A stretch of DNA of 64,000 nucleotides from HXMU1420-2 sp017643305 (GTDB lineage Bacteria > Pseudomonadota > Alphaproteobacteria > Rhodobacterales > Rhodobacteraceae), in the NCBI GenBank assembly GCA_965217135.1, contig OZ244249.1, positions 2,170,001 to 2,234,000 of the forward strand. Reading direction: 5' to 3'. Position 1 is the stretch's first letter, and each line of letters opens with the position of its first letter. The translations under genes and the position numbers were made by a program. Positions 54,033-63,538 of the stretch are shown here, in pieces. A model generated the notes under the pieces. The model saw only the letters and a list, made by a program, of their open reading frames with translations. It was not told the DNA's origin and made no database searches.

Positions 54033-56554
54033 TACAAAAAGACATTGATCGTCCAAAGCCCCGGAAGCTTTTCCTGAAGCTGGCTTTGTTTCAGCTGCCG
54101 ATTTATGTTGTTTTAGTGGGGCTTGGCATATTCTCGTTGACGTTCGAGCAGGAACGCCAGGCGCGTGAGACGTATGCCGCATCGATTGGTAACTCGGCGG
54201 CTCGTGCCGCGTCTGCGCTGCAAAAGGCAGAGGGCCTACAGATTGCCGATCCGGCCCTAACAGAACAAATCGAAGTCCAGATCCTGACGATGCTGGGCGG
54301 CAACATCGCGATCAGATGTGCAGAACTGGTTGCGCAAGGCAAGGTCCAGGTAAGTTACCCAAACCCGGTTGGGTGCAAGGTACAATCTGCCAGCACATTC
54401 TACGAATTCGAAGTTGGCGGAAATCGCGCGGCGACACTGCGCGTCGGCGCTTCGAAAGACATCCTGGAAAGCGACATACAACTGATCCGGCGCGCGGGTT
54501 TTATCATTTTCCTCACTGGCTTTTTAGCGGCTATTCTGAGCAGTTGGGTTTCATTCCGACACATCGTCGGTCGTCCACTTAACGCGCTTGTCAGCAATCT
54601 GATCACAGCTCTGGAAGAGGCGAAAAACGCAAACCGAGCCAAGGGGCAGTTCTTGGCCAATATTAGCCATGAAATCAGAACGCCCATGAACGGCATCATT
54701 GGCACCGCAGAGTTGTTATCCACATGCAATCTTAGCGACCGTGAAAGATCGTGGGTCAAAACGATCTCCGCCTCAGCAGATTCGCTGCTCGAGATCATAG
54801 AGGACATCCTCGATTTTGCGCGCTTGGGGGAGCGTAAACTGCAACTGAAGGTGTCTGATTTCTACCTGCCAGACACGATTTACGAAGCCACGTCTTTGCT
54901 GTCGCAAGCCGCATTCGCAAAGGGTGTTGAAGTCATTGTCGACTATGCCCCTTATCCCCAGTCTGTGTTTTCCGGCGACGAAAAGCGCTTGCGCCAGATT
55001 GTCATCAATATCCTGGGAAATGCGATAAAGTTCACCGACCAAGGACGGGTGGTTGTTTCGGTCAAGATTGCTCCGGTTGTCGATAAATACCGGCTTTCAA
55101 TTTCGGTCAAAGACACAGGCATCGGAATTGCGCAGGCAGATCTTGCGCGCATTTTTGATGCTTTTTCTCAAGTCGACGACTCTACAACGCGTAACTTTGG
55201 TGGTTCGGGTCTTGGCTTGTCGATCACCAAAGAGCTGGTCGATTTAATGGGCGGTGAGATTTGTGCAACTTCCATTACAGGCGAAGGATCAACATTTTCA
55301 TTCCATCTGGATCTACCACTGGGCAAGCGCCAGAAAACCAATGCTATTGTCGAAACTTTGCGCCAGATCAACACGCCCAAAGCGCACACCATTCTTGTGA
55401 TCGACAACACGCAGTTGAATTGTGACATTTTGGAAGACAACCTGCGGTATTGGGGTTTTGACGTTTTATCGGCCTCATCCGCGGATCAGGCGCTGTCAGT
55501 TTTAGACGAACACAGCGCATCGGTGTCCTGCATCATTTCAGATCACAATATTCCCCAGAAAAGTGGTTCGGATTTCGCGCGCGCTTTGAAACAGAAGGCG
55601 GGAGCAAAGGCGCCACCAATCGTGCTGTTCTCATCCTCCAATATTCTTGAAAGCTTTCGTGACGGTGAAGAGGAACTGTTTGCTGATTTCCTGTTAAAGC
55701 CTGTCCGCCCGGCATTGCTCATCCGGACCTTATTGCGTTTGTACAAGCCGAGCGAAGAGTTAGCTGATGGCGTAGAAACCAATACCGTCGATAGGATTCC
55801 AGACCTGACAGGTTGTGAGGTGCTCGTGGTCGATGACAACGAGATCAACAGGAACGTTTTCGGCAGTCAGCTTGCCCTGACGAACGCCACCGTTCGTTAT
55901 GCGACGAACGGTAAGGAATTCCTTGAAATTTACCGGGAAAAGCCAGCAGATTTTGTCTTCCTTGATCTTGCCATGCCCGTGGTTGGAGGCATTGACGCTT
56001 TCGAGTGTTTGCGTGAATGGGAAATGAAAGAGGAGCTTGAGCCGACCATCGTTTATGCCGTGTCTGCCGATGCATTGGAGGCGCGTAGGCGTCAGTGCCT
56101 CGACGTTGGGATGGATGGTTTTATTAGTAAACCGTTTCGTCGTGAGCATCTGTACCAGGTGCTGGAAGACGCACTGGGTGGCAATAAGTCAAACCGTGAA
56201 GAGTTATCCGCCTCACAAGAGGCGGATGTTCTGGATGCCGTAATGATCACTGATCTTATTAAAAATATGGGCCAGGATGGCTATAATGATTCTGCTGAAA
56301 AACTGCGGGCAGACTGCCAGGATCTGCTCGGGCTCGTCGATTGTAATGGCAGCTGCGAAGACATCGCCGCTTTGGCACATTCCGTAGCCGGAGCGGCCGG
56401 GTTGCTCGGCCTGAAGAAGGTTAGCACTACAACGCGTCTACTCGAAACAGAGTATCCAAGCAAAATTGAGCGCCGCAAACATTTGGTTGCTGAGTTCTCG
56501 CGTGCTCTGGATCTGACCTTCCACGACCTGAACAAAACTCTGAACCAAGCCTAG
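54029..56554 (+). CDS. Hybrid sensor histidine kinase with two receivers and HPt
   Basis: 841 residues from a GTG. Membrane helices at about 14-35 and 152-172 frame a periplasmic domain of about 115 residues. HisKA phospho-site FLANISHEIRTPMNGIIG (about 210), HATPase with GGSGLGLSITKELV, REC1 (about 452-570), REC2 (about 597-715) and a C-terminal HPt with ALAHSVAGAAGLLGLKK. REC2 has full chemistry (VVDDNEIN, FLDLAMP). REC1 has VIDNTQLN in place of the acidic pair, so it may be weak. No response regulator partner is adjacent. Confidence 0.9.
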   Translation: MIQKDIDRPKPRKLFLKLALFQLPIYVVLVGLGIFSLTFEQERQARETYAASIGNSAARAASALQKAEGLQIADPALTEQIEVQILTMLGGNIAIRCAELVAQGKVQVSYPNPVGCKVQSASTFYEFEVGGNRAATLRVGASKDILESDIQLIRRAGFIIFLTGFLAAILSSWVSFRHIVGRPLNALVSNLITALEEAKNANRAKGQFLANISHEIRTPMNGIIGTAELLSTCNLSDRERSWVKTISASADSLLEIIEDILDFARLGERKLQLKVSDFYLPDTIYEATSLLSQAAFAKGVEVIVDYAPYPQSVFSGDEKRLRQIVINILGNAIKFTDQGRVVVSVKIAPVVDKYRLSISVKDTGIGIAQADLARIFDAFSQVDDSTTRNFGGSGLGLSITKELVDLMGGEICATSITGEGSTFSFHLDLPLGKRQKTNAIVETLRQINTPKAHTILVIDNTQLNCDILEDNLRYWGFDVLSASSADQALSVLDEHSASVSCIISDHNIPQKSGSDFARALKQKAGAKAPPIVLFSSSNILESFRDGEEELFADFLLKPVRPALLIRTLLRLYKPSEELADGVETNTVDRIPDLTGCEVLVVDDNEINRNVFGSQLALTNATVRYATNGKEFLEIYREKPADFVFLDLAMPVVGGIDAFECLREWEMKEELEPTIVYAVSADALEARRRQCLDVGMDGFISKPFRREHLYQVLEDALGGNKSNREELSASQEADVLDAVMITDLIKNMGQDGYNDSAEKLRADCQDLLGLVDCNGSCEDIAALAHSVAGAAGLLGLKKVSTTTRLLETEYPSKIERRKHLVAEFSRALDLTFHDLNKTLNQA

Positions 56555-56774
56555 TTCGGATACAGCGCTAGGTTTTTTCTGGATCAACAAACCATGCCGG
56601 TTTCCTGAGTGCGCGAAGCTTGGCACAGCGTGTTCGGAGATGGCCGCCACTTCCTCCGTGCAAAGCGCCCCCAGAGCCAAGGCAAAAGGCTGTTTTGATA
56701 CTTCCTTGCCGACAACCGCGCTCCCGATCCACGTGGCAAGCAACCATGATTATATATGAAAGAAAGCTGGCGTG

Positions 56775-57080
56775 ATGCATGCCTTTGGCCGTGGTGGCCA
56801 CATGGCTATTCTACTGGGTGCGCAAATCATAATTGCCGATGGCCTACTGGAGAGTTTCCCCATAGAAAAAATCTATGCCATTCACAAAGTCCTCGGCGCA
56901 TTGGTTGGAAAGGTATCCACGCGGCCGGGTTAAAACTGTTCCAAGGAAGGCCTGTTCGAAATTTTGATCGAACGGCAAGGCGGTCATGCCTCAATGCCGG
57001 ATGTGGGGCGTTATGCAATCACCATCGGGGTGCAGCTTGAGCGTGACCACCTGCCGATAACCAGAAACGGGAGCGAGTAG
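56775..57080 (+). pseudogene. M20 amidohydrolase, decayed
   Basis: In-frame remnant: HAFGRGGHMAILLGAQIIIA, FPIEKIYAIHK, internal TAA near 56931, then LFEILIERQGGHASMPDVGR, then a stop at 57078. These match the metal-binding CGHDGH region and the dimerisation motif GGHASMP of hippurate/aminoacylase-type M20 enzymes. Much of the gene (start, middle and end) is deleted. It ends 2 bases before the M24 gene, which suggests a former operon. Confidence 0.75.
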
Positions 57081-57082
57081 CC

Positions 57083-58228
57083 ATGTTTGAATCACGACTG
57101 AACACGCTTCGCGCTGAAATGGGCAAAAAAGGCATCGATGTCGCTCTGATAACGGATGACGACAATGTCTATTATCTGACCGGGTACTACGACTACCTTC
57201 ACATGGAGTTTGGCCGCCCGACCATGTTGGTGGTTCCGCGCGAGGGGTCCAGTCTTTTGATCACACCGACAATTGACCTAAACACAGCTCAATCTACAGC
57301 ACGTGTGGACAGGATAGCAGCTTGGAATGACGGCATGGGAGCGGAATGGCGCGCCGAATTGCCAACTGCTGTGAAAAGTGCAAACTGTATTGGAATAGAG
57401 CCCAATCACATGCCCGCCCTCGTACGTGCATATGTTGACGACCTGATAGGCGCAAAAAAACTCACCTCGGTAACGCCAATCCTTACGGGGATGCGGATGA
57501 TCAAATCCAGCCAAGAGCTACAGCTTGCTCGTCATGCGGGTCAGGTTGCAAACGCCATGATGAACGCTGGCCGCGTGGCCATCGGTGATGGCGTGCCAGA
57601 ATTCGAAGTCGCTCTTGCCACATCGCAAGCAGGGACGCGAAAAGCGGCAGAACTCCTCGATGCGCATTACGACGACGCCGATATGTCGCCGAACACGCAT
57701 TTCCTGCAAATCATGGCCTCCGGTGAGACGATCACCAAGACCCATCACCGCGCCACGACGCGCATCATGAAGCGCGGTGAGCCAGTGTTTCTTTGTTTCT
57801 GTGGAATGACCAATTTTCACCGCTTCAAACTGGGGTTCGACCGGACTTTCTGGATTGGCGAAATAGCTGATAGGTCTCAGGTGGCGGTCTATGAGGTCGC
57901 ACTGGCAAGTCAGCAAGCGGCCCTTGATGCCTTGCGCCCAGGGGTGACGGCAGAAAGTGTGCACGCCGCTTATGCAGAAGTCATTCAGGATGCAGGATAC
58001 GATTATCCGTTCCGATGCGGCCGTGCGACAGGTTTCAGCTTTCTGGAGACCCCGCAACTCGTTACCGGCGACACAACGATCCTCGAACCCGGCATGGTTC
58101 TGGCCGTGGATGGCTCTGTGACAGTTGATGCTTTCCGTGCCCAGATAGGCGACAGTTTCATCATTACGCAAAACGGCTACGAGCCAGTGACTGATCACCC
58201 AAAAACAATTGATCACCTCGTCTTGTGA
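57083..58228 (+). CDS. M24-family (Xaa-Pro peptidase/creatinase-like) protein without metal ligands
   Basis: 381 residues: creatinase_N domain (1-130, DNVYYLTGYYDYLHM) and pita-bread domain. Expected ligands Asp, Asp, His, Glu, Glu appear replaced: LGFDRTF where SDxTRTF is usual, CGRATGFSFLETP where GHGIGxxxHE is usual, AVDGSV for the first Glu, QIGDSF for the last. Creatinase is a known metal-free member, so hydrolysis of a guanidino or amide compound is more likely than proline peptidase activity. It begins GGGAGCGAG-spaced after the dead M20 gene. Confidence 0.8.
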   Translation: MFESRLNTLRAEMGKKGIDVALITDDDNVYYLTGYYDYLHMEFGRPTMLVVPREGSSLLITPTIDLNTAQSTARVDRIAAWNDGMGAEWRAELPTAVKSANCIGIEPNHMPALVRAYVDDLIGAKKLTSVTPILTGMRMIKSSQELQLARHAGQVANAMMNAGRVAIGDGVPEFEVALATSQAGTRKAAELLDAHYDDADMSPNTHFLQIMASGETITKTHHRATTRIMKRGEPVFLCFCGMTNFHRFKLGFDRTFWIGEIADRSQVAVYEVALASQQAALDALRPGVTAESVHAAYAEVIQDAGYDYPFRCGRATGFSFLETPQLVTGDTTILEPGMVLAVDGSVTVDAFRAQIGDSFIITQNGYEPVTDHPKTIDHLVL

Positions 58229-58580
58229 AAAGTGTGTATGATTTGTCAGCGTTCGATATCAGTGAGACAGCCGTCACATTAGCAGACATTGGTGCATCAG
58301 CAGCCAAAGCCTACTTCGTCCGCATCGCTGTCGTTGGTGCAAACTGTGGCGAATTGCTTCTTCGAGCCCAAAGTGAAACATGCTGCGCTGCGGTTATTTG
58401 GCCGCTAAGGGCTTTCCACGTTCACCATCAAAGCCTAACTTAGCGTTGCATTAGCGCGTGGAAAATGCGTCGCAATTGCTTGCACATACGATCTCAGATT
58501 CCTAATCAGTCGAGGGGAGCTGGCTGAGGTGACGGCAGACCGGCTGTAAGGAAGATTGGTTTCAAGGGTCTCGAAAACAC
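58229..58580. other. Gene-poor interval
   Basis: A GTG at 58225 overlaps the M24 stop (GTGA) and opens a 72-codon frame without recognisable similarity, ending in repeat-like sequence. No RNA gene or clear terminator seen. Confidence 0.3.
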
Positions 58581-59333
58581 ATGATCTCATTTGATTTTTC
58601 AGGCCGAGTGGCCGTTGTGACTGGTGCTGGAGGCGGCATGGGTCAACAGATCGCCAACATGATCCTCAATGCTGGCGGATCAGTCATCATGATCGACCTG
58701 AAACCCGAACCTGACGACCTGGGCGGCACTGCCGATAAGCGCCTTTACGTTCAGGGCGACGTAACCGACCACGTTTTCGTTGACGCTACGATTGCAGAGG
58801 GCGTCAACCGGTTCGGACGTATCGATTATCTTGCCAATGTGGCCGGTGTTCTTTGGTTTGACCGCGATGCTTCGCTGCTCAATATGGATATGGATGTCTG
58901 GGATCGGGTGTTCGACATCAATCTTAAATCGATGGTGCACATGGCTCGCTCGACAGTTCCGCACATGCGCAAAACTGGTGGCGGGGCGATGGTTCATTTT
59001 TCGACCACACAATGTCTACGCGGCGACCCCAAGCCCCAAGATGCGTATTCGACCGCCAAGGCGGGAGTCGGTGCGTTGTCAAAATCACTTGCGATGCAAC
59101 TCGCCGCGGACAATATCCGCTCGAACGCGATATATCCCGGCCTGACGTTGACGCCGTTGCAAGATCGATGGGATACAAATGAAAAAATTGATTATGTGGG
59201 GCGAAGCGTGCCGCTAGGCCGCATCGGCACCCCACAAGAACTCGCGTCAGCTGCCGTCTTTTTGCTGTCAGATGGCGCGTCCTACATCACAGGCATTGAC
59301 CTGGTCGTCGATGGAGGTTTGCTCTTGAAGTGA
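58581..59333 (+). CDS. SDR-family oxidoreductase
   Basis: 250 residues of classical SDR: cofactor loop TGAGGGMGQQIA, NVAGVLWF (NNAG equivalent), active-site Ser/Tyr/Lys with YSTAKAG and C-terminal DLVVDGGLLLK. NAD(P)-dependent alcohol or ketone conversion, with unknown substrate. It lies downstream of the M24 gene, perhaps in the same catabolic set. Confidence 0.88.
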   Translation: MISFDFSGRVAVVTGAGGGMGQQIANMILNAGGSVIMIDLKPEPDDLGGTADKRLYVQGDVTDHVFVDATIAEGVNRFGRIDYLANVAGVLWFDRDASLLNMDMDVWDRVFDINLKSMVHMARSTVPHMRKTGGGAMVHFSTTQCLRGDPKPQDAYSTAKAGVGALSKSLAMQLAADNIRSNAIYPGLTLTPLQDRWDTNEKIDYVGRSVPLGRIGTPQELASAAVFLLSDGASYITGIDLVVDGGLLLK

Positions 59334-59723
59334 CACGGCTCCGGAGATTAGGGGTCTGACGCCGCCGCGGCAGCACCCTGCGCCGAGGAAAGCTCCCTGA
59401 ATGAAAGGTTTAGTCATCGTGCGGCGAAAGACGAAAATAGCACAACCTCGGAGCGCGCATTTCACTTGCATTAGTGGTCAGCCCGAGACTTCGAAGCCCT
59501 GACGGCGGCGCACCTTGCTTGAAAGGGATCGCAAAAGGGTCACACCTGTCCAAATCAGTCAGGTCGGAAAGGATCAATTTTTTTCCTTTGAGGAGCTGGG
59601 TATATGCCTTGTTCAGCGTGCGTTTCATCGGGAGATGCAAACGCTCCCGATTGCGCATGGTGCTGTTTTTGCAAAGTTGCACCAGATAGTGCGGGCCTTC
59701 AAATTAAGGATGGTTGCTACAGG
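59334..59723. other. 390 bases without a supported gene
   Basis: A plus-strand frame ends FFSFEELGICLVQRAFHREM then QIVRAFKLRMVATGQFVTA near 59742. It looks like a gene remnant but I do not recognise it. Confidence 0.25.
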
Positions 59724-60143
59724 TCAGTTCGTTACTGCCTGATGCACTTCGATGACGTTGCCCTCTGGGTCATGGAAGAACACCTGATGCCACTCCTTGG
59801 CGAAGGCAGTCCCATAGTCTGAGTAGGGAATCGAGTGCTGATCCAGCAGGGCTTTGAAGGCTGCTATATCGTCCGTCCTGAAGGCAATATGACCACGTTC
59901 AACTGGGTTGATAACCTCTCCGTTCTTAAAGGCTACGGCCAGATCCTTGGTGGCTAGGTGCATCTGCATCTGACCATCGGTGGCAAACCTGATATTCCCA
60001 TCGTAGCCACTGGTGGATGTCGCCTCAGGTCTCGGGAACGAAGTCATCGGTATGTCATTCAGACCCAGGATATTGGTGTAGAAGTCATGCAGCCTATCAA
60101 CGTCCTCGCTGACATAGTTGATGTGGTGGAACTCTAGCTTCAT
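59724..60143 (-). CDS. VOC-family (glyoxalase/dioxygenase fold) protein
   Basis: 139 residues with two beta-alpha-beta-beta-beta modules: FHHINYVSEDVDRLHDFYTN at the start and the end FFHDPEGNVIEVHQ. Metal-ligand positions His7, His (VERGHIAF) and Glu (EVHQ) are present. May act as a lyase, isomerase or detoxification enzyme. On the minus strand after the nitroreductase gene. Confidence 0.82.
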   Translation of the reverse strand: MKLEFHHINYVSEDVDRLHDFYTNILGLNDIPMTSFPRPEATSTSGYDGNIRFATDGQMQMHLATKDLAVAFKNGEVINPVERGHIAFRTDDIAAFKALLDQHSIPYSDYGTAFAKEWHQVFFHDPEGNVIEVHQAVTN

Positions 60144-60230
60144 GGCTTGATCCTTTCTCGTTTCCCAAACGTTGTTGATCCTCCAAATTAAGGGATAACC
60201 TATCCCAGTTGGTGGACCACGTTCAGGGGA

Positions 60231-60920
60231 CTACTCCAATTCAGAGAAACCCAGGAAACGGGTCACATTACTCACTGGTCGCCGTCGAGAGACCACAGAG
60301 TTCGCGATAAAGGTATCATCGGGCCAACCAAGCGCAACACAGGTCAGTATGACTTGATCTTGGGGAATGCCAGCAACTTCACGAACAACCGGGCTTTGCA
60401 TGATCCCTTGACCATTAATAACGGCTCCGAGGCCGCGGTCCCAAGCGGCTAACACCAAACCGTAGGTCATCGCACCTGTGTCAAAATGAGCAATCGTATT
60501 ATTCAGCAGGGACCGGTCGAAGCAGACCACAACGGAAACAGGGGCATCAAATTGGCGAAACCCGCGCATGACCCAATCCTGCCTACGTTCTTTGTCGTGA
60601 CGCTCTATCCCCATAGCTTCAAACAACTGTACTGCGATCTCGATCTGTCGCGCTCGATGCTCGCCTTCATAGGCTGCGTAATCCTCGATCTCACGGCTGG
60701 GTGGAACACCAGAAAGCATTCTTTGAGTGTTCCCGCGTCGCACCTGCTCAAGCGGTTCTCCAGTTAGAACATGAAGGTGCCAAGGCTGGGTATTCATTGA
60801 CGAAGGGGCACGGTTTGCCAGTGCAATGACCTCCTCCAGCACGTCACGCGGAACGGGATCATCCTTAAAACCGCGGATTGAGCGTCGCTCGTTCATAACT
60901 TTATCAATGTCCAAAATCAT
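60231..60920 (-). CDS. Nitroreductase-family FMN protein
   Basis: 229 residues: FMN-binding start NERRSIRGFKDDPVPRDVLE, RAPSSMNTQPWHLHVL, and CVALGWPDD near the end. NAD(P)H-dependent reduction of nitro compounds or quinones; specificity unknown. Upstream of the VOC gene on the same strand, 87 bases apart. Confidence 0.88.
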   Translation of the reverse strand: MILDIDKVMNERRSIRGFKDDPVPRDVLEEVIALANRAPSSMNTQPWHLHVLTGEPLEQVRRGNTQRMLSGVPPSREIEDYAAYEGEHRARQIEIAVQLFEAMGIERHDKERRQDWVMRGFRQFDAPVSVVVCFDRSLLNNTIAHFDTGAMTYGLVLAAWDRGLGAVINGQGIMQSPVVREVAGIPQDQVILTCVALGWPDDTFIANSVVSRRRPVSNVTRFLGFSELE

Positions 60921-60958
60921 ACCTCTTTTAGGAATTCCAAGAATTTATGCCCGCCGAC

Positions 60959-61013
60959 TGAGCAGCCTAATCGAACTGGGCCATTTTGACGGTTAGTGCA
61001 TCATCGGCCGCTG
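60959..61013 (-). repeat. Solo IS-A right end
   Basis: TGAGCAGCCTAATCGAACTG followed by GGCCATTTTGACGGTTAGTG, a diverged IS-A right terminus, without coding sequence. Confidence 0.6.
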
Positions 61014-61179
61014 ATCCATAAGTCTATGGTTTTTAACCGCCCTTCAGCCGTTTCAAAACTGGCGAACCAGCGTTTTTTAGGTTCCCAGTCAGTTAGGTAG
61101 CTCGACAAAATTCGTGCAGGTGATTTTGCCAGTTAACACTCGAAGGCAATGCAGAACTGATCCATCAGGTGCGCTGAAT

Positions 61180-61405
61180 ATGAAAACACCTCCGAACTTA
61201 CCGCCATTTTCTGTTTTCACGTACTTTTTTTCTTTGTCACCGCTGTGCTGGCTTCTGCCTCTGCCGGTCAATGGATGCGGTAGTGCGCGACGCGGATATG
61301 ATCGCCGTCGTCGGTGTGCTCATGCGGTTCAATGGGGCAGATGCCCCCGGGCTGGAAACCTGCGCGGGTCAAGATGCGAAGCGCTGGATGGTTGGTGATG
61401 ACTGG
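61180..61405 (+). pseudogene. Thermonuclease (SNase) remnant
   Basis: One frame has a signal-peptide-like FVTAVLASASAGQW. The next frame has VVRDADMIAVVGVLMRFNGA, then DAPGLETCAGQDAKRWM, matching the SNase core of 44778-45200 (VRDADTIVVAGTPVRLNGID). A frameshift separates them and the rest is lost. Confidence 0.65.
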
Positions 61406-61567
61406 TGGGCCTCAGTGCCAAAGCGTCGTATCTTTCGTCCAACATCAACGTATCTACCGTCAACTTTCTTTACGCCCACCAAATGTGATCTGCTTAGCGG
61501 AAATCTTTAGGTGGTGTGTTGGCGACCGAATCCAAATGCACAATGTTTGATGGAGAGGACGGTCAAG

Positions 61568-63538
61568 TCATTGTTCCAGATCGTTCCGCCGACGAGCCCG
61601 CAACGCCTTTTCGACGGCTTGAAGCAGCTCGGTACGGGAAACTGGCTTCATTAGTCTGATATCGCCCAGATGAACGCCATGACCATGAACAGTTGCTTCG
61701 CTAGCATATCCGGAAAGAAAGATCGCGGGCAAGCTTTTGTCCACCTCCCGCAACCTCCTTGCAAGCTCTGGCCCCTGAACCTCGCCAGGCATTGTTATAT
61801 CCGTGACAAGCAAATCAAAGGGTTGGCTTTTGCGGAAAACTTCTAAAGCTTGGTCTCCGCTGACAGCGGTTTCAACAGAATACCCTTTAGATACAAATGT
61901 GCTTTGGAGAATGTCGAGTATTTCAATCTGATCATCAACGACAAGAATGCGTGGTTGGTAATCACTGTTTTCTCTATCTTCAGTTTCGACACTTTCGGCC
62001 ATATTTACCGTGGTGTCAGCCTGAGTAGCTGGGAAGTACATTTTGATAGAAGTGCCAACTCCCACTTCTGAATGGACACGGACAAAGCCTCTACTTTGCT
62101 TGATAAATCCCTGCACCATTGAGAGTCCGAGGCCTGTACCAAATTCGATTTCCTTTGTTGTGAAAAACGGGTCGAATATTCTGGCCAAGTCAGTCGCTTG
62201 TATGCCCGCTCCGGTGTCAGTAACCGCCAGCATAACGTAGCGACCCGGCAGCACATCTTCCTCGATTTCTTCAACCTGACTCTGGTCAACGCGCAGGTTG
62301 CTGGTTTCAATCGTGATTTTGCCTCCGTCAGGCATTGAGTCCCTTGCGTTCACGACAGTGTTTACAATCGCGCTTTGAAGGTTCGTTGAATCAAGGCTTG
62401 CTCGCCAGCACCTGCTTTGGAGGACTGTTTCGATTTCAATGTTGGATGGAATTGTACGAGACAGCCAACGTTCTGTTTCCTGAACAATTGTGTTTATATC
62501 CAAGACTGTTGGTTCCAGAGATGATTTTCGAGCGAATGCCAGCATCTTCTTGGTCAGGTCACCGCCACGTTTGGCCGCAGCAATTGCACTCAAAATGATT
62601 TCGTCGCGTTCGCTGCCAACCGAAGGGTCATCCTGCGCTTCCTCGTCTTGGAGACGCTCCAGGTTGCCTTGGATGACCGCAAGAAGGTTGTTGAAATCGT
62701 GTGCGATTCCCCCAGTCAGCTGGCCAATGGTATCCATTTTTTGAGCCTGGGCAGCGATCCTTTGGGTGCGGAGTAACTCAGCTTCTTTTTGCCGAAGTTT
62801 GGAAATGTTGTAGTTCATTCCCACGATACGAACAGCTGTTCCCTGTTCATCTCTCACCACCATTGCATCGCCTTTAAGGTGGCGGATTTCTCCGCCAGGC
62901 AGAACCACGCGATACTCGGTGTCATATTGTGATGTTCCTGCCAGCGCTGCGTCATATTCTTGTGCAAGGCGTTTGACATCGTCAGGATGAATGACGTCGG
63001 CCCAGGACTGGTAATCAACACTTTCACTTCCCTCCGGCAATCCGTGAAGCGCAATACTGGTTTTGTCCCGTGTCGCATGACCTGACTTCAGGTCGACGAC
63101 CCAAGTTCCAATCCCGCCCGCTTCCCCGGCAAGCTGCAGGATTTCCAACGCTTTTTTCAGATCTTTCTCTCGTTCGACCAATGACTCGGTCTTGTCGAAC
63201 AAGCCCTGATCTCGTTCATCTTTTGTACGTCCCAGCAAAAAACCTGCGATCATATATACGACCGAACCGATAATTGTTTGTGGCAAAGCGCCGGTCAAAG
63301 TCTTTGGTCCGAACCCAATGGAGTACGCATAGATCACGAAACTCGCCGACAGAATTCCTGCGATCGTTCCGGCTTTTAACCCACCAAAACCGCCAGCAAA
63401 TGCCGTGGCAGCAAAGAGCGACAGAAACGGAACAGGAAACGCAAATTGTGCCATTCTTCCGGCTTCTATCAGTGCAACAAACACGACGACGGGAACCAGG
63501 GACAGCGTTACCTTAAAAATTCGGTAGGATGAATTCAT
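61568..63538 (-). CDS. Hybrid sensor histidine kinase with membrane sensor, PAS and receiver
   Basis: 656 residues: 3-4 N-terminal membrane helices (about 5-105) of a MASE/DUF4118-like sensor, PAS with PAC (about 145-265; IHPDDVKRLAQEYDAAL), HisKA with GGIAHDFNNLLAVIQGNLE, HATPase (GAGIQATDLARIFDPFF, GTGLGLSM) and a C-terminal receiver (VVDDQIEI, LLVTDITMP, RLMKPVS). The AHDFNNLL type H-box is common in PAS kinases. No cognate regulator adjacent. Confidence 0.9.
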   Translation of the reverse strand: MNSSYRIFKVTLSLVPVVVFVALIEAGRMAQFAFPVPFLSLFAATAFAGGFGGLKAGTIAGILSASFVIYAYSIGFGPKTLTGALPQTIIGSVVYMIAGFLLGRTKDERDQGLFDKTESLVEREKDLKKALEILQLAGEAGGIGTWVVDLKSGHATRDKTSIALHGLPEGSESVDYQSWADVIHPDDVKRLAQEYDAALAGTSQYDTEYRVVLPGGEIRHLKGDAMVVRDEQGTAVRIVGMNYNISKLRQKEAELLRTQRIAAQAQKMDTIGQLTGGIAHDFNNLLAVIQGNLERLQDEEAQDDPSVGSERDEIILSAIAAAKRGGDLTKKMLAFARKSSLEPTVLDINTIVQETERWLSRTIPSNIEIETVLQSRCWRASLDSTNLQSAIVNTVVNARDSMPDGGKITIETSNLRVDQSQVEEIEEDVLPGRYVMLAVTDTGAGIQATDLARIFDPFFTTKEIEFGTGLGLSMVQGFIKQSRGFVRVHSEVGVGTSIKMYFPATQADTTVNMAESVETEDRENSDYQPRILVVDDQIEILDILQSTFVSKGYSVETAVSGDQALEVFRKSQPFDLLVTDITMPGEVQGPELARRLREVDKSLPAIFLSGYASEATVHGHGVHLGDIRLMKPVSRTELLQAVEKALRARRRNDLEQ

